DNA of 64,000 nucleotides. Source: Enterobacter sp. EA-1. GTDB taxonomy: Bacteria; Pseudomonadota; Gammaproteobacteria; Enterobacterales; Enterobacteriaceae. The notes beneath the pieces are model-generated. The model was not told where the DNA came from and did not search any database. It worked only from the letters and a program-made list of their open reading frames with translations. Made by a program: the position numbers and the translations under genes. The stretch spans positions 4,526,001 to 4,590,000 of the forward strand of contig CP025776.1 in the NCBI GenBank assembly GCA_002886105.1. Direction: 5' to 3'. This document shows, one piece after another, positions 24,034-37,023 of the stretch (its first letter is position 1; each line of letters begins with the position of its first letter).

Positions 24034-25239
24034 TTAAAATGCCGCCGGATAGAACGACAAACCACGCGCCAGCAAGTTAGCCGGATCTTTTGCCGGTTGA
24101 ACGTCGTGTTTTTCCAACGGCAGCGCTTCCAGATCACCGTGTACGTGCGTATTTTCCAGCAGGTAGCGGGTAAAGCGCACTTTCGCCCACGGCCACGCCA
24201 GAACAGCGTCACGCAGCACACCAGCAGGTTGGTCACAGAGATCACGAACACGCGCCCGATGGTCACCGTAGAAGAAAAACGAATATCCCCTTCCAGCGTC
24301 AGTTGGCTGTAGAGGTAATTACGCAGCTTCACAAAGGCGAAAATATAGCAAACCACCGCACCGGCAATATACAGCAGATAGCTGAACATTAATTTGCCGT
24401 AGAACGGTCCCATCAGCAGCGCCAACTGTTCCGGGTCATCGCCAGCCGCATAGGCATACTGCGTCATCATAAAGAACGCCGGAATAACGATATACAATAC
24501 AACGGCGATAAACGGCACAAACAACAGCATCGACAATACAATAATCGTGATGCATTTTTTCGCGGAAAATTCACCGGCGAATTTCAGTTTGCCGTATTGC
24601 AGATTATTAACCAGCATGCCAAACCATTGTGCAGTATATACACCCTGCATAATGGCGATCCCCCAGCATTAATACCAGCGTACCGATGCCAATCATAGCG
24701 AAAATAGCGCCGTACGAACCGCTACTGACAGCGGAAGAGGCAAAGAGGGAGAAGATCACCACTGAAGCGATAATAATCAGCAACGGGCACCCCATCATCA
24801 CCCACCAGGGCGCGCGGGCTGGCGTAGAAATTGAAGCGTACGCCGTTGATTTCCCGTCATCAGCAGTTGATAACGCAGTCCCTGGAGTAATCAGCCACGG
24901 GAAGAAAATCAGGAATAAGCCAATCATGCACAGTTGCAGACCAACGTTCTGGTGCACCACGTTAATCAGGAAAATCACATACAGCACCAGCAGACAGGAG
25001 CCAGCCAACAAAAAATCGAACGCCCGGTAGCATGATAAGAAAAACGCGCGCCGCCAAGTTCAGTATTCTCGTAGAAATAACGACGTGCGCGCACTAATGC
25101 CCAGGGCAAATATAACCCTGCGGTTATCAGGGTAAGAAGAATATTCACCAGCCATACCGCGAAATAGCCTTTGCCGCTGCCCTGAAAGAGAAAATGGCGA
25201 ACGGGGAGCCGTTACGGAACCATGAGTTTCGGAAGTCAT
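24034..25239 (-). CDS. yjgN: DUF898 family inner-membrane protein YjgN
   Basis: About 400 residues of a polytopic membrane protein matching YjgN. Many hydrophobic helices are visible, such as ITIIVLSMLLFVPFIAVVLY, LYIAGAVVCYIFAFVKLRNY and FVISVTNLLVCCVTLF. The conserved DUF898 segment NYLYSQLTLEGDIRF lies in the C-terminal third. The start is MTSETHGSVTAPR, matching the family's short polar N-terminus. Breaks are near 25190, 25045, 24830, 24660 and 24200. Function is not established; it is convergent with valS and divergent from yjgM. Confidence 0.88.
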
Positions 25240-25432
25240 AACAATCCTTATCGTAAAAAAAACAAGACAAACAGAGTCAACCATAACAATATTGCGGTTG
25301 AGTTAAGTCCATTCTTAAGTCTAGATAGTTTAAAGTCGAAAGAATAGCGACCAATATTCCTGGTCTTGCCAGAACGCCGTTGTGGTGGTATTAAGCAGGA
25401 TCACGTCATAACCCCAAAAACAGAGTGCAGAA

Positions 25433-25932
25433 ATGAATGTGACCGCTCCGGTAGAGGTGAAAATGCGCCGGATTGCTGCTGCAGATAACGCGGCAATCGC
25501 ATCGGTGATCCGCCAGGGTTTCGGCGGAGTATGGCCTCACCGCCGATAAAGGCTACACCGTCGCCGACCCCGAACTGGATGAGCTTTACCAGCTCTACAG
25601 CCGCCCGGGTTGTGCGTATTGGGTGGTGGAATAAAACGGCGCCGTGGTCGGCGGAGGCGGCGTAGCGCCGCTAAAATGCAGTGAACCGGATATCTGTGAA
25701 CTGCAAAATGTATTTCCTGCCCGCGGCCCTGCGAGGCCTGGCGAAAAAGCTGGCGCAAATGGCGCTCGATCACGCCCGCGCGCAAGGCTTTACCCGCTGT
25801 TATCTGGAAACCACCGCCTTTCTTACCGATGCCATTGGCCTGTATGAGCACCGGGCTTTGAGCACATTGACGGGCCGCTGGGCTGCACCGGCCACGTAGA
25901 CTGTGAAGTGCGCATGCTGAAAGCGCTGTAAT
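25433..25932 (+). CDS. yjgM: GNAT-family N-acetyltransferase YjgM
   Basis: About 166 residues. After joining breaks near 25525, 25640, 25730 and 25860, the chain reads [20 protein letters not shown] and ends [13 protein letters not shown]. Motif A of the GNAT fold is [19 protein letters not shown], with the acetyl-CoA pyrophosphate loop R-G-Q-G-L-A-K. LGLYEHLGF-like residues near the end form the usual last helix. It matches enterobacterial YjgM by position and sequence; the acceptor substrate is not known from sequence. Confidence 0.85.
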
Positions 25933-25947
25933 GCTACAGCGCGTTTT

Positions 25948-26710
25948 TTACGCCGGTACGCCGCTGTGAAAACGAAACTCCGTATCCGGCGTTGAGATCA
26001 GCGCCGCTTCCACCTCGCCAGAAATGACGCACGCGCGGCGTGATATCCACCTGTGATACCTGTTGCGCCAGCGCCAGATAATCCCCGGTAGTGACGCGCC
26101 TCGGAGCGCAGCAGCGACAGATAGAACTTCTGCAAATCCTCTTCCAGCCATGGCGCCAGCGCGGCAAACCGCTCGCAGGAACGCGCTTCGATGTAAGCGC
26201 CACAGATTAACTTATCAATCAGCGTCAGCGGCTCATGCGTGCGGACCTCTTTCAGCATCCCTTTGGCATAGCGGCTGGCGGTGATTTTGACATACGGGAT
26301 GTTGCGCGCCAGCATCGCTTCCCCGCACCTGCCAAAAATGGTGCAGCTCCTCTTTAATCAGCAGCACCATGCTGTTAATCAGCGCACCGGCCCCAGCTAT
26401 CGTCCGTTTGCGGCATCGCGCTTTTGCCAATCTGCTTATGCAGAGCAACAAAGTCCGGCTCCGGTCCTTCACGAAAGGTGAATTCTTCATAGGGTTTGAG
26501 CCACGCCAGCAGCGCATCGGAACCGCGTTTATCCGCCACGTATTTACGCACCAGCAGCATTGCGGTTTGCGCCGCTTTCAGCCTCACACCATATGATCGG
26601 TCAACAGCAGCGGCAACATGGCCGGATCACGGGCTTTGTCTATCCGAGGATGGCGGGGTCGGACAGTGGAGAAAATCGAGAACCGGGGAGAGTATTTGCG
26701 GGTAATCCAT
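25948..26710 (-). CDS. miaE: tRNA 2-methylthio-N6-isopentenyladenosine-37 hydroxylase
   Basis: A non-haem di-iron monooxygenase that hydroxylates the isopentenyl group of ms2i6A37, needing O2. About 253 residues. Iron-ligand patterns are visible: LIKEELHHFWQV (E-x-x-H), YIEARSCERFAALAPWLEED and LRSEARHYRDYL (E-x-x-H). The start is MDYPQILSPVLDFL. Breaks lie near 26600, 26380, 26325, 26090 and 26000. The gene occurs in Salmonella and several enterics but not in E. coli K-12, so it helps to exclude the latter. It ends 16 bases from the convergent yjgM stop. Confidence 0.9.
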
Positions 26711-26756
26711 GGCTGTTTCCTTGCTTTGCGGCAGCGGGCGCTGCCGCAACGGTCAC

Positions 26757-27181
26757 TCAGTGACGTACACCGTCGTCGTCTTCGTCGATGTAGTCTTCAT
26801 CTTCGTCATCGTCACCCTCTTCGCCGTTCGGATCTTCGTAGTAGGTGCCCCAGCCGTCGTATTCAACCTCAAATTTTTCCAGCCAGTTCAGCAGTTGCTC
26901 GACCTGCGCGTCAATCAGATCGGCATTCAGCGCGCTTTCGCTCAGCACGTCGCAGCAGATCACCACATCGCCCTCTTCCAGCTCCAGCTCTTCCGGTTCG
27001 GTCACTTCGTAACCCAGTTTGAAAGCTTCCACAGCGACCTTTTCCAGCGTTTCGAAATCATCTGCCGACAGGTGATGCTCAATGGTGTACAGCGCGTCAG
27101 GATCGCTACCATCTTCCAGCAATTCTTCAATAATCAAACGCGTCTCTTCGCGCTGTTCTTCCAGTGTTCAGGGTTCGCCAT
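26757..27181 (-). CDS. rraB: Ribonuclease E inhibitor RraB
   Basis: Binds the C-terminal scaffold of RNase E and modulates RNA decay. About 140 residues: MANPE start, then [58 protein letters not shown] and [20 protein letters not shown]. The C-terminus is an acidic run ending [10 protein letters not shown], typical of RraB. One base is missing near 27165, which breaks the N-terminus. Divergent from argI. Confidence 0.94.
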
Positions 27182-27275
27182 GGCTCGTTCCTCATAATGT
27201 GGCAGATACACTTATTGTCACACACCGCCGCCAATGCCTCCACTCTCTGCCGAAAAGATTTCTCCCTGGGGTTGC

Positions 27276-27314
27276 AAATGAATATTCATACATATAAATT
27301 GAATTTTAATTCAA
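27276..27314 (+). promoter_or_regulatory. Tandem ARG boxes upstream of argI
   Basis: Two ArgR-type boxes, around TGAATATTCA (27279) and TGAATTTTAATTCA (27300-27313), are spaced about 21 bases centre to centre, as in other arg operators. The second is a perfect palindrome matching the consensus TGAATWWWWATTCA. ArgR with L-arginine should repress argI here. Confidence 0.85.
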
Positions 27315-27342
27315 TAAGTGGCCTTAGCCATGTGAGGAAATT

Positions 27343-28343
27343 ATGTCTACGTTTTATCAGAAACATTTCTTAAAGTTGCTCGACTTTACACCCGCTGAAA
27401 TCAATACCCTGCTGCAGCTCGCCTCGCAACTGAAGGCAGACAAGAAAAAGGCCGAAGTCCAGAAACTTACCGGCAAAACATCGCGCTCATCTTCGAAAAA
27501 GACTCCACCCGCACACGATGCTCTTTCGAAGTTGCCGCATTTGACCAGGCGCTCGCGTCACTTACCTCAGCTCCAGCGGCAGCCAAATCGGGCATAAAGA
27601 ATCAATTAAAGACACCGCGCGCGTGCTCGGCCGGATGTACGACGGGATCCAGTATCGCGGCTACGGTCAGGAGATTGTAGAAACGCTGGCGCAGTACGCA
27701 GGTGTACCGGTGTGGAACGGTTTAACCGACGAATTCCACCCCACACAATTGCTGGCGGACCTGCTGACCATGCGTGAGCATCTGCCGGGCAAAGCTTTTA
27801 GCCAGATGACGCTGGTGTATGCAGGTGATGCGCGCAACAACATGGGCAACTCGATGCTGGAAGCCGCCGCGTTGATGGGCCTCGATCTGCGTCTGGTTGC
27901 GCCGAAAGCCTGCTGGCCAAACGCCAGCCCTCGGTGACGGAATGCCGTGCGCTGGCGGTGAAAACGGCGGAAACATTACGCTGACGGGAAAGATATTGCC
28001 GCAGGCGTAAAGATGCTGATTTCATCTATACCGATGTCTGGTTGTCGATGGGTGAAGCCAAAGAGAAGTGGGCCGAACGTATCGCTCTGTTGCGCCCGTA
28101 TCAGGTTAACAGCAAAATGCTGTCGCTGACCGGCAACCCGCAGGTGAAATTCCTGCACTGCCTGCCTGCATTCCATGATGATCAGACCACGCTTGGCAAA
28201 AAATGGCGGAAGAGTTTGGTTTACACGGCGGAATGGAAGTGACTGACGAGGTGTTTGAATCTCCGGCGAGCATTGTGTTTGATCAGGCGGAAAACCGCAT
28301 GCACACCATCAAAGCGGTGATGGTAGCGACACTGAGTCAATAA
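27343..28343 (+). CDS. argI: Anabolic ornithine carbamoyltransferase
   Basis: Makes citrulline from ornithine and carbamoyl phosphate in arginine biosynthesis. About 334 residues. The carbamoyl-phosphate loop is STRTRCSFE and the ornithine/carbamoyl site [26 protein letters not shown] and [20 protein letters not shown] are typical. Breaks lie near 27480 and 27548 (homopolymers), at 27931 (CCTCGG for CCTGG), near 27975 and near 28205. Tandem ARG boxes precede it and a hairpin terminator follows; this places it as the biosynthetic enzyme, in contrast to the arc-operon paralogue at 31820. Confidence 0.94.
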
Positions 28344-28352
28344 CGCGATACA

Positions 28353-28386
28353 GCCCGGTCAGCACTGTGCGACCGGGCGCCTTTTC
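28353..28386. terminator. Rho-independent terminator between argI and tabA
   Basis: GCCCGGTC and GACCGGGC pair around a ten-base loop, followed by CGCCTTTTCTTATT. It ends argI and reaches the stop of the convergent tabA. Confidence 0.8.
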
Positions 28387-29513
<1,127 letters not shown>

Positions 29514-30737
29514 ATGGAAAAGCATTACGTCGGTTCTGAAATTGGCCAATTGCGTAGCGTTATGCTGCACCGCCCAAATTTAAGTCTGAAACGCTTAACC
29601 CCTTCTAATTGTCAGGAGTTGTTATTTGATGATGTGTTATCGGTTGAACGTGCGGGTGCAGAGCATGATGTGTTCGCAAACACCCTGCGTGAACAGGGTG
29701 TGGAAGTCCTGCTGTTAACCGACCTTCTGACACAAACACTTGATATTGCTGGAAGCAAAAGCCCCGGCTGCTGGAGATGCAGATCTCCGATTACCGCCTT
29801 GGGCCTACCTTCGCCAGCGATGTACGCGGCTGGCTGGCAGATATGCCGCACCGCGAACTGGCGCGCCGGTTGAGCGGTGGACTCACCTACGGTGAAATTC
29901 CGGCATTTATTAAAAATATGGTTGTGGATACCCACACAGCCAATGATTTTATTATGAAGCCGTTGCCCAACCATTTATTTACCCGCGACACATCGTGCTG
30001 GATTTATAACGGTGTTTCGATTAATCCGATGGCCAAACCCGCCCGCCAGCGTGAGACCAATAATCTGCGGGCAATATATCGCTGGCACCCGGCCTTTGCC
30101 GACGGAGAATTTATTAAATACTTCGGCGACGAGAATATTAATTATGACCACGCCACCCTCGAAGGCGGCGATGTATTAGTGATTGGTCGCGGCGCGGTAT
30201 TAATTGGCATGTCGGAACGCACCACACCGCAGGGCGTCGAGTTTCTTGCCAACAGCCTGTTTAAACACCGCCGAGGCAGAGCGCGTTATTGCAGTGGAAT
30301 TGCCGAAACACCGCTCCTGCATGCACCTCGATACCGTGATGACGCACATCGATGTCGACACTTTCTCTGTCTATCCCGAAGTCGTCCGCAAAGACGCCCA
30401 GTGCTGGACGCTGACGCCGGACGGGCGCGGCGGGCTGCAACGCCTCCGAGGAAGAGAATCTGCTGCATGCCATTGAAAAGCGCTCGGCATTGACCAGTGC
30501 ACGCCTGATCACCACCGAGTGGAGACGCTTTCGAAGCCGAACGCGAGCAGTGGAACGACGCCAATAACGTGCTGACCCTGCGCCCGGCGTCGTGGTGGGT
30601 TACGAACGCAACACCGGACCAACGAAAAATATGACAAAGCCGGCATCACTGTGCTGCCGATCCCCGGCGATGAACTGGGGCGCGGACGCGGCGGTGCGCG
30701 CTGCATGAGCTGCCCGCTGGAACGAGATGGCATTTAA
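29514..30737 (+). CDS. arcA: Arginine deiminase
   Basis: First enzyme of the ADI pathway: arginine to citrulline plus ammonia. About 407 residues. Active-site segments: [10 protein letters not shown] (GGD), [16 protein letters not shown] (catalytic His and Asp), and the C-terminal [15 protein letters not shown] with the nucleophilic Cys. Breaks lie near 29757, 30272, 30447 (CCGAGG for CCAGG), 30510, 30585 and 30615. The ATG follows AAAGGAATAATT. It is followed after ten bases by arcC, forming an operon with arcB and a putative exchanger. Not to be confused with the ArcA response regulator. Confidence 0.94.
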
Positions 30738-30747
30738 AGGAGCAAAC

Positions 30748-31661
30748 ATGAAAAGGAAACCCACACTGGTTGTCGCCCTTGGCGGCAATGCCCTGCTCAA
30801 ACGCGGCGAACCGCTGGAAGCCGATATCCAGCGCCAGAATATCGATCTGGCTGCGCGCACCATTGCCGCACTCACAGAACAGTGGAACGTGGTGCTGGTC
30901 CACGGCAACGGGCCGCAGGTCGGCCTGCTGGCGTTGCAGAACAGCGCCTACGACAAAGTCGCCCCCTACCCGCTCGACATCCTCGGCGCGGAAAGCCAGG
31001 GGATGATCGGCTACATGCTGCAACAGGCGTTGAAAAACTGCTTACCCCAGCGCGAAGTCAGCGTCCTGCTCACGCAGGTGGAAGTGGACGCAGCCGATCC
31101 CGCTTTCCGCCATCCGACCAAGTATATCGGCCCGGTCTACAACGACGCGCAGGCTGCCGCTCTGCAACAGGAAAAAGGCTGGGTCTTTAAGGCTGATGGC
31201 CACTACGTCCGCCGCGTCGTCCCTTCTCCACAGCCAAAACGCATTGTCGAGAGCGACGCGATTGCCGCGTTGATCCAGCGCGAGCATCTGGTGATTTGCA
31301 ATGGCGGCGGCGGTGTACCGGTGGTGGAAAACGCCAACGGCTATCACGGCGTTGAAGCGGTCATCGATAAAGATCTCTCCGCCGCGCTGCTGGCCCGTCA
31401 GATAGAAGCCGACGCTTTGCTGATCCTCACCGATGCAGACGCCGTCTACCTCGACTGGGGGCAAACCGACCCAGCGCCCGTTGGCGCAGATATCGCCGGA
31501 TGTCCTGCAAGGGCTGTCGTTTGACGCAGGTTCTATGGGGCCGAAAGTCGCCGCCTGCAGCCAGTTTGTTGAAGCCTGTAACGGTATTGCCGGGGATCGG
31601 CGCGCTGGCGGATGGGTTGTCCATCCTCAGTGGGGACAAGGGCACGCTGATTCGTCACTGA
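30748..31661 (+). CDS. arcC: Carbamate kinase
   Basis: Converts carbamoyl phosphate and ADP to ATP, the energy-yielding step of the ADI pathway. About 303 residues. The amino-acid kinase signature begins VVALGGNALLKRGEPLEAD; VLVHGNGPQVGLLAL and ICNGGGGVPVVEN line the active site; LLILTDADAVYLDWG precedes the C-terminal helix. FDAGSMGPKVAA is the typical late motif. Breaks at about 31495 and 31595; the stop follows GDKGTLIRH. The start has an AAGGAGC ribosome binding site. Confidence 0.93.
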
Positions 31662-31666
31662 TTTTT

Positions 31667-31786
31667 CCCCTCACCCCCGGCCCTCTCCCTAAGGGAGAGG
31701 GGGAAAATAGAGCTCGTCCCACTTCCCTATGGAAAGAGGAAACGGAGGACCGGTCCCTCTCCTCAGGGAGAGGGTTAGGGTGAGGG
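31667..31786. repeat. Dispersed palindromic repeat, copy 2 (twin element)
   Basis: CCCCTCACCCCCGGCCCTCT opens and GGGTTAGGGTGAGGG closes a 120-base element containing two smaller hairpins (CTCTCCCTAAGGGAGAG and CCTCTCCTCAGGGAGAGG). It shares its ends with the 20521 copy. Its position within the arc operon means that it is transcribed and could shape expression of arcB relative to arcC. Confidence 0.72.
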
Positions 31787-31819
31787 CAACAACGCTTCTC
31801 ATTTAACAAGGATCACCAA

Positions 31820-32828
31820 ATGACTATCAACCTGAAAAACCGCAATTTTCTCAAACTGCTGGACTACACCCCGGCAGAAATCCAGCACCTGATCGATCTG
31901 GCCATCACGCTGAAAGCCGACAAAAAAGCCGGGCGCGAGAAGAAAACGCTGGTGGGCAAAAACATCGCGCTGATTTTTGAAAAAACCTCCACCCGCACCC
32001 GCTGCGCATTTGAAGTCGGCGCTTTCGATCAGGGTGCGCAGGTGACATACCTCGGGCCAAGCGGTTCGCAAATTGGTCATAAAGAGTCTATGAAAGACAC
32101 CGCGCGCGCGTGCTGGGTCGTATGTATGACGGCATCGAATACCGCGGTTATGGGCAGGATATCGTCGAGGAGCTGGGCCAGTATGCTGGCGTGCCGGTCT
32201 GGAACGGGCTGACCAACGAGTTTCACCCCACGCAGATCCTCGCGGATTTGATGACCATGCTGGAGCATGCACCGGGAAAACCCTGCCGGACCTGAGCTTT
32301 GCCTACACCGGGCGATGCACGCAATAACATGGGCAACTCGCTGATGGTGGGCGCGGCGAAAATGGGGATGGATATCCGTCTGGTCGCACCAAAATCATTC
32401 TGGCCGGAAGAGACGCTGGTTGCCCCGCTGTCGCGACATTGCCAAACAAACCGGAGCACGCATTACGCTCACCGACGATGTGGACGAAGGCGTACACGGC
32501 GTTGATTTCCTCTACACCGACGTGTGGGTGTCGATGGGCGAGCCGAAAGAAGCTCGGGTCCGAACGCGTCAGCCTGATGAAACCCTATCAGGTTAACGCT
32601 GCGGTGGTGAAAGCCACGGGCAACCCGAACGTCAAATTCATGCACTGCCTGCCCGCCTTCCATAACGAGCACACCAAAGTCGGTAGCGAAATCGAGATAG
32701 CCTATGGCCTGAAAGGACTGGAAGTCACGGAAGAGGTCTTCGAATCCGCCAACTCTATCGTCTTTGACGAAGCAGAAAACCGTATGCACACCATTAAGGC
32801 GGTTATGGTGGCGACACTCGGCGACTAA
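31820..32828 (+). CDS. arcB: Catabolic ornithine carbamoyltransferase
   Basis: In the ADI pathway it phosphorolyses citrulline to ornithine and carbamoyl phosphate. About 334 residues, a close paralogue of the argI product: [33 protein letters not shown] and [14 protein letters not shown]. The N-terminus [20 protein letters not shown] differs from ArgI. Breaks lie near 32110, 32282, 32310, 32430 and 32550. Context between carbamate kinase and a transporter argues for the catabolic role; sequence alone does not prove reaction direction. Confidence 0.92.
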
Positions 32829-32875
32829 CGACTCCCCCGGCGTGCCGAGGGTGCGCCGGGGCAACGGAGAACATC

Positions 32876-34265
32876 ATGGGCAAGTTCAAATTTCCTTCCG
32901 CTTACACCCATTCTCTTTTCCTGATCGCCGTGGTTGCCGCCCTGAGCTGGGTGATCCCCGCCGGGCAGTATCAAATGACGCTCAACCCGGCCTTAGGCAA
33001 AGAGGTGCCGATAGCCGGCACCTATGCCCACGTCGCCGCCCACCCGCAGGGGCTTATTTCGGTGATTATGGCCCTCATCAGCGGCCTGTACGATCCGGTG
33101 AGCGGTTGGTGCGGGCGCCATTGATGTGGCGCTGTTTATTCTGATCATCGGCGGCTTTCTTGGCATCGTCACCAAAACCGGGGCGATCGACGCGGGTATT
33201 GAGCGCGTCACCACGCGGCTGCGCGGGCGGGAAGAGTGGATGATCCCGATCCTGATGGCGCTGTTTGCCGCGGGCGGCACCATTTATGGCATGGCGGAAG
33301 AGTCTCTGCCGTTTTACACCTTGCTGGTGCCGGTAATGCTGGCCGCCGGGTTCGATCCGCTGGTCGCCGCATCAACGATCCTGCTCGGCGCGGGGATCGG
33401 TACGCTCGGTTCCACCATCAACCCTTTCGCCACGGTGATCGCCGCCAATGCCGCCGGGATCCCCTTTACCCACGGTATTATTCTGCGCGCGGTTATGCTG
33501 GTGGTGGGCTGGATGATTTGCGTGGCGTGGGTGATGCATTACGCCCGCAAAGTGCAACTCGATCCTCGCGGATAAACAGCAAGAAGATCGCGCGTATTTT
33601 CTCGGCAATAAATCAGCGGAAACGCTGGCGTTTACCCCGGTGCGCAAAGCGATCTTGCTTATCTTTGTGGTGGCCTTTGCGGTCATGATTTATGGCGTGT
33701 CGGTGCGTGGTTGGTGGATGGCGGAAATCTCCGCGGTATTTCTCGCCAGTGCCATTATCATCGGGCTTATCGCCAGAATGAGCGAAGAGGAACTGACCTC
33801 CACCTTTATCAACGGCGCGCGGGATCTGCTGGGTGTCGCACTGATTATCGGCATCGCACGCGGTATTGTGGTGATCATGGATAAGGGGATGATTACCCAC
33901 ACTATTTTACACAGTGCCGAAGGTATGGTCAGTGGGTTATCCACCGTCGCGTTTATCAACGTGATGTACTGGCTGGAAGTGGTGCTGTCGTTCCTTGTGC
34001 CTTCTTCATCCGGGCTGGCGGTTCTGACGATGCCGATCATGGCGCCTCTCGCTGATTTCGCTAACGTCAACCGCGACCCGGTGGTGACGGCCTATCAATC
34101 TGCATCCGGCATCGTCAACTGGTCACGCCCACCTCCGCGGTGGTGATGGGCGGTCTGGCGATTGCGCATGTTCCATATGTGCGTTACCTGAAGTGGGTGG
34201 CGCCGCTGCTGGCAATCCTGACTGTTCTGATCATGGCGGCGTTGAGCCTTGGAGCCCTGCTGTAA
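32876..34265 (+). CDS. YfcC-family transporter, probable arginine/ornithine exchanger
   Basis: A polytopic inner-membrane protein of about 463 residues. It starts MGKFKFPSAYTHSLFLIAVV, with SWVIPAGQY, a family signature. Hydrophobic segments include VALFILIIGGFLGIVTKTGA, YTLLVPVMLAAGFDPLVAAS and LGAGIGTLGSTINPFATVIA (re-entrant-like motif). FINVMYWLEVVLSFLVPSSS-type residues lie in the C-terminal half. Breaks near 33100, 33565 and 34125. Location directly after arcA-arcC-arcB suggests import of arginine in exchange for ornithine; it belongs to the YfcC/DcuC-like superfamily, not to the classical APC-type ArcD (inference). Confidence 0.82.
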
Positions 34266-34277
34266 GGGTGAATGAAT

Positions 34278-34313
34278 GCCGGATAACGCGTCGCTTATCC
34301 GGCTTACGGCAGG
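34278..34313. repeat. REP palindrome after the arc transporter gene
   Basis: GCCGGATAACGCGTCGCTTA continued by TCCGGC (34278-34303) is a standard enterobacterial REP unit, located 12 bases after the stop codon. Confidence 0.8.
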
Positions 34314-34340
34314 TTTGGCAACATCAATGGGAAAAATAAC

Positions 34341-34844
34341 ATGAACGAATATGGAGATTATTCTGCGAAAGAACAGTTACAGCTGGAGGTGTGCCAGCGT
34401 CTGATTAGCGAGAAGAGCTATCTTTCCCGGAGGAAATTCGCCGTGACCTTCAGTATCACGGCTTTGACAGTATCAGCCAGTCTACCGTTTCCCGCCTGCT
34501 GAAGTTGCTCGGCGTCATCAAAATTCGCAACGCCAAAGGACAAAAATTTATTCGGTAAATCCGCAATCGCGCTCCCGCGCCCGACGCCGCCCGTTCCATT
34601 TCTGAAATGGTGGTCAGCGTGGAACATAACAGCGAATTTATCCTTATCCACACTGCCGCTGGTACGGCCGCGCGGTGGCGCGTATTCTGGATTATCACCA
34701 TCCGGTGTGCTTGGCGTGGTGGCGGGAAGCAGTATTGTCTGGGTGGCGCCGCGCGAGGTCGCACGCACTGCGCTGGTGCATAAACAGATTAAATATCTTC
34801 TTAAATCGCATGATTATTCATATAGAACCGTTTGCCATGGGTAA
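34341..34844 (+). CDS. ArgR-family arginine-responsive regulator of the arc locus
   Basis: About 168 residues. The N-terminal winged helix (EICQRLISEKSYLSR-type start, then SISQSTVSRLLKLLGVIK) matches the ArgR DNA-binding domain, and the C-terminal hexamerisation and arginine-binding domain includes ILIHTAAGYGRAVARILDYH and GVVAGSSIVWVAPR. Breaks near 34425, 34545, 34665 and 34705. The housekeeping argR normally maps near mdh, so this is probably a second, locus-specific copy; Salmonella has such a gene in the same place. The gene may control the arc operon or argI/pyrimidine genes; this is inference. Confidence 0.85.
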
Positions 34845-34912
34845 AATGTGCATCAATCGCTTGATTCGCAAAACAGCTGCGTATAATCCGGGACAATTTG
34901 CCGGGAGGAAGT

Positions 34913-35046
34913 ATGGTCCAGTGTGTACGACAGACTGTCTTACCGCGTCTGAAAAGGGCGCAGGCCTGCCGTTTTCCTTTCCCGTTGCTAATCCTATTCA
35001 CAGCCCCTCTATTGAGGGGCTTTTTTGCGCAGTCGTCAGGAGATAA
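34913..35046 (+). CDS. pyrL: pyrBI operon leader peptide
   Basis: Starts [14 protein letters not shown], the conserved leader beginning. Removing one A in the run at about 34950 gives a 45-residue peptide, MVQ...[11 protein letters not shown]...CAVVRR, whose stop TAA lies two bases before the pyrB ATG. Its translation coupled to transcription over a U-rich stretch controls the attenuator: low UTP slows the polymerase and lets the ribosome block the terminator. The ribosome binding site is GGGAGGAAGT. Confidence 0.88.
35002..35027 (+). terminator. pyrBI attenuator
   Basis: GCCCCTC and GAGGGGC form the stem around TATT, followed by six Ts. It lies inside the last part of pyrL and about 22 bases before pyrB, as in E. 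coli. Confidence 0.92.
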
Positions 35047-35048
35047 CC

Positions 35049-35992
<944 letters not shown>

Positions 35993-36005
35993 GGGGAACA
36001 CGACA

Positions 36006-36467
36006 ATGACACACGATAATAAACTGCAGGTCGAAGCGATCAAACGCGGCACCGTGATTGACCATATTCCGGCACGCGTCGGGTTTAAACTGCTGACGCT
36101 GTTCAAGCTGACGGAAACCGATCAGCGCATCACCATCGGTCTGAACCTGCCGTCCGGCGAGATGGGGCGTAAAGATTTGATCAAGATCGAGAACACCTTT
36201 CTGACCGCCGAGCAGGTCAACCAACTGGCATTGTATGCCCCGCACGCCACGGTAAACCGCATTGACGACTACGAAGTGGTGGGCAAATCACGTCCCAGTT
36301 TGCCTGAGCACATTGTTGGCGTGCTGGTCTGCCCGAACAGCAACTGCATCAGCCATGCTGAACCGGTGTCATCCAGCTTTGCGGTGAAACAGCGCGAAGA
36401 CGATATCGCCCTGAAATGCAAATACTGTGAGAAAGAGTTCTCGCACCACGTGGTACTGGCGAACTAA
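36006..36467 (+). CDS. pyrI: Aspartate carbamoyltransferase, regulatory subunit
   Basis: The allosteric subunit that binds CTP/UTP (inhibition) or ATP (activation). 153 residues and unbroken, one of few intact frames here. The N-terminal allosteric domain starts [20 protein letters not shown]. The C-terminal zinc domain has the four Cys ligands in VCPNSNC and KCKYCEKEF. Cotranscribed with pyrB. Confidence 0.97.
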   Translation: MTHDNKLQVEAIKRGTVIDHIPARVGFKLLTLFKLTETDQRITIGLNLPSGEMGRKDLIKIENTFLTAEQVNQLALYAPHATVNRIDDYEVVGKSRPSLPEHIVGVLVCPNSNCISHAEPVSSSFAVKQREDDIALKCKYCEKEFSHHVVLAN

Positions 36468-36541
36468 TTGCGGTTGGTAAAGCCTCTCCCCCTCCCTATA
36501 ATGTGGGGGAACCTCATCACCGTAGTCATTCAGGAACTATT

Positions 36542-36928
36542 ATGACCAAAGTTATCGCGACGGAAAATGCACCAGCAGCTATCGGCCCTTACGTACAGGC
36601 TGTTGATCTTGGCAATATGCTCCTTACTTCCGGTCAGATCCCGGTCGACCCGAAAACCGGTAGCGTTCCGGACGACATTGCCGCGCAAGCGCGTCAGTCG
36701 CTGGACAACGTGAAAGCTATCGTGGAAGCGGCAGGTCTGAAAGTGGGCGACATCGTCAAGACCACCGTGTTTGTGAAAGATCTTAATGATTTCGCAACGG
36801 TTAACGCGACGTACGAAGCGTTCTTTACCGAGCATAACGCAACGTTCCCGGCCCGCTCCTGCGTGGAAGTGGCGCGTCTGCCGAAAGATGTGAAAATCGA
36901 GATCGAAGCGATCGCGGTACGTCGCTAG
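36542..36928 (+). CDS. ridA: 2-iminobutanoate/2-iminopropanoate deaminase RidA
   Basis: Hydrolyses reactive enamine/imine intermediates released by PLP enzymes such as threonine dehydratase. 128 residues, unbroken. It shows [34 protein letters not shown] and the C-terminal signature [20 protein letters not shown] with the conserved Arg. An in-frame upstream ATG at 36503 has no ribosome binding site; the chosen ATG follows CAGGAACTATT and gives the family length. Confidence 0.97.
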   Translation: MTKVIATENAPAAIGPYVQAVDLGNMLLTSGQIPVDPKTGSVPDDIAAQARQSLDNVKAIVEAAGLKVGDIVKTTVFVKDLNDFATVNATYEAFFTEHNATFPARSCVEVARLPKDVKIEIEAIAVRR

Positions 36929-36934
36929 TGACTC

Positions 36935-37009
36935 GCGCTTACCCGGTAAAACGCCTGCGTCAGGCCGGGTAAGCGCAGCAAAGATACCTGATGGCGGTTC
37001 GCCATCAGG
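36935..37009. terminator. Two inverted repeats between convergent ridA and mgtA
   Basis: The first has 12-base perfect arms, GCGCTTACCCGG and CCGGGTAAGCGC (36935-36976). The second, 36987-37009, has arms CCTGATGGCG and CGCCATCAGG around a short loop. Neither has a strong T run, but their place between two convergent stops fits transcription termination. Confidence 0.6.
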
Positions 37010-37023
37010 CTCACAACGTTTGA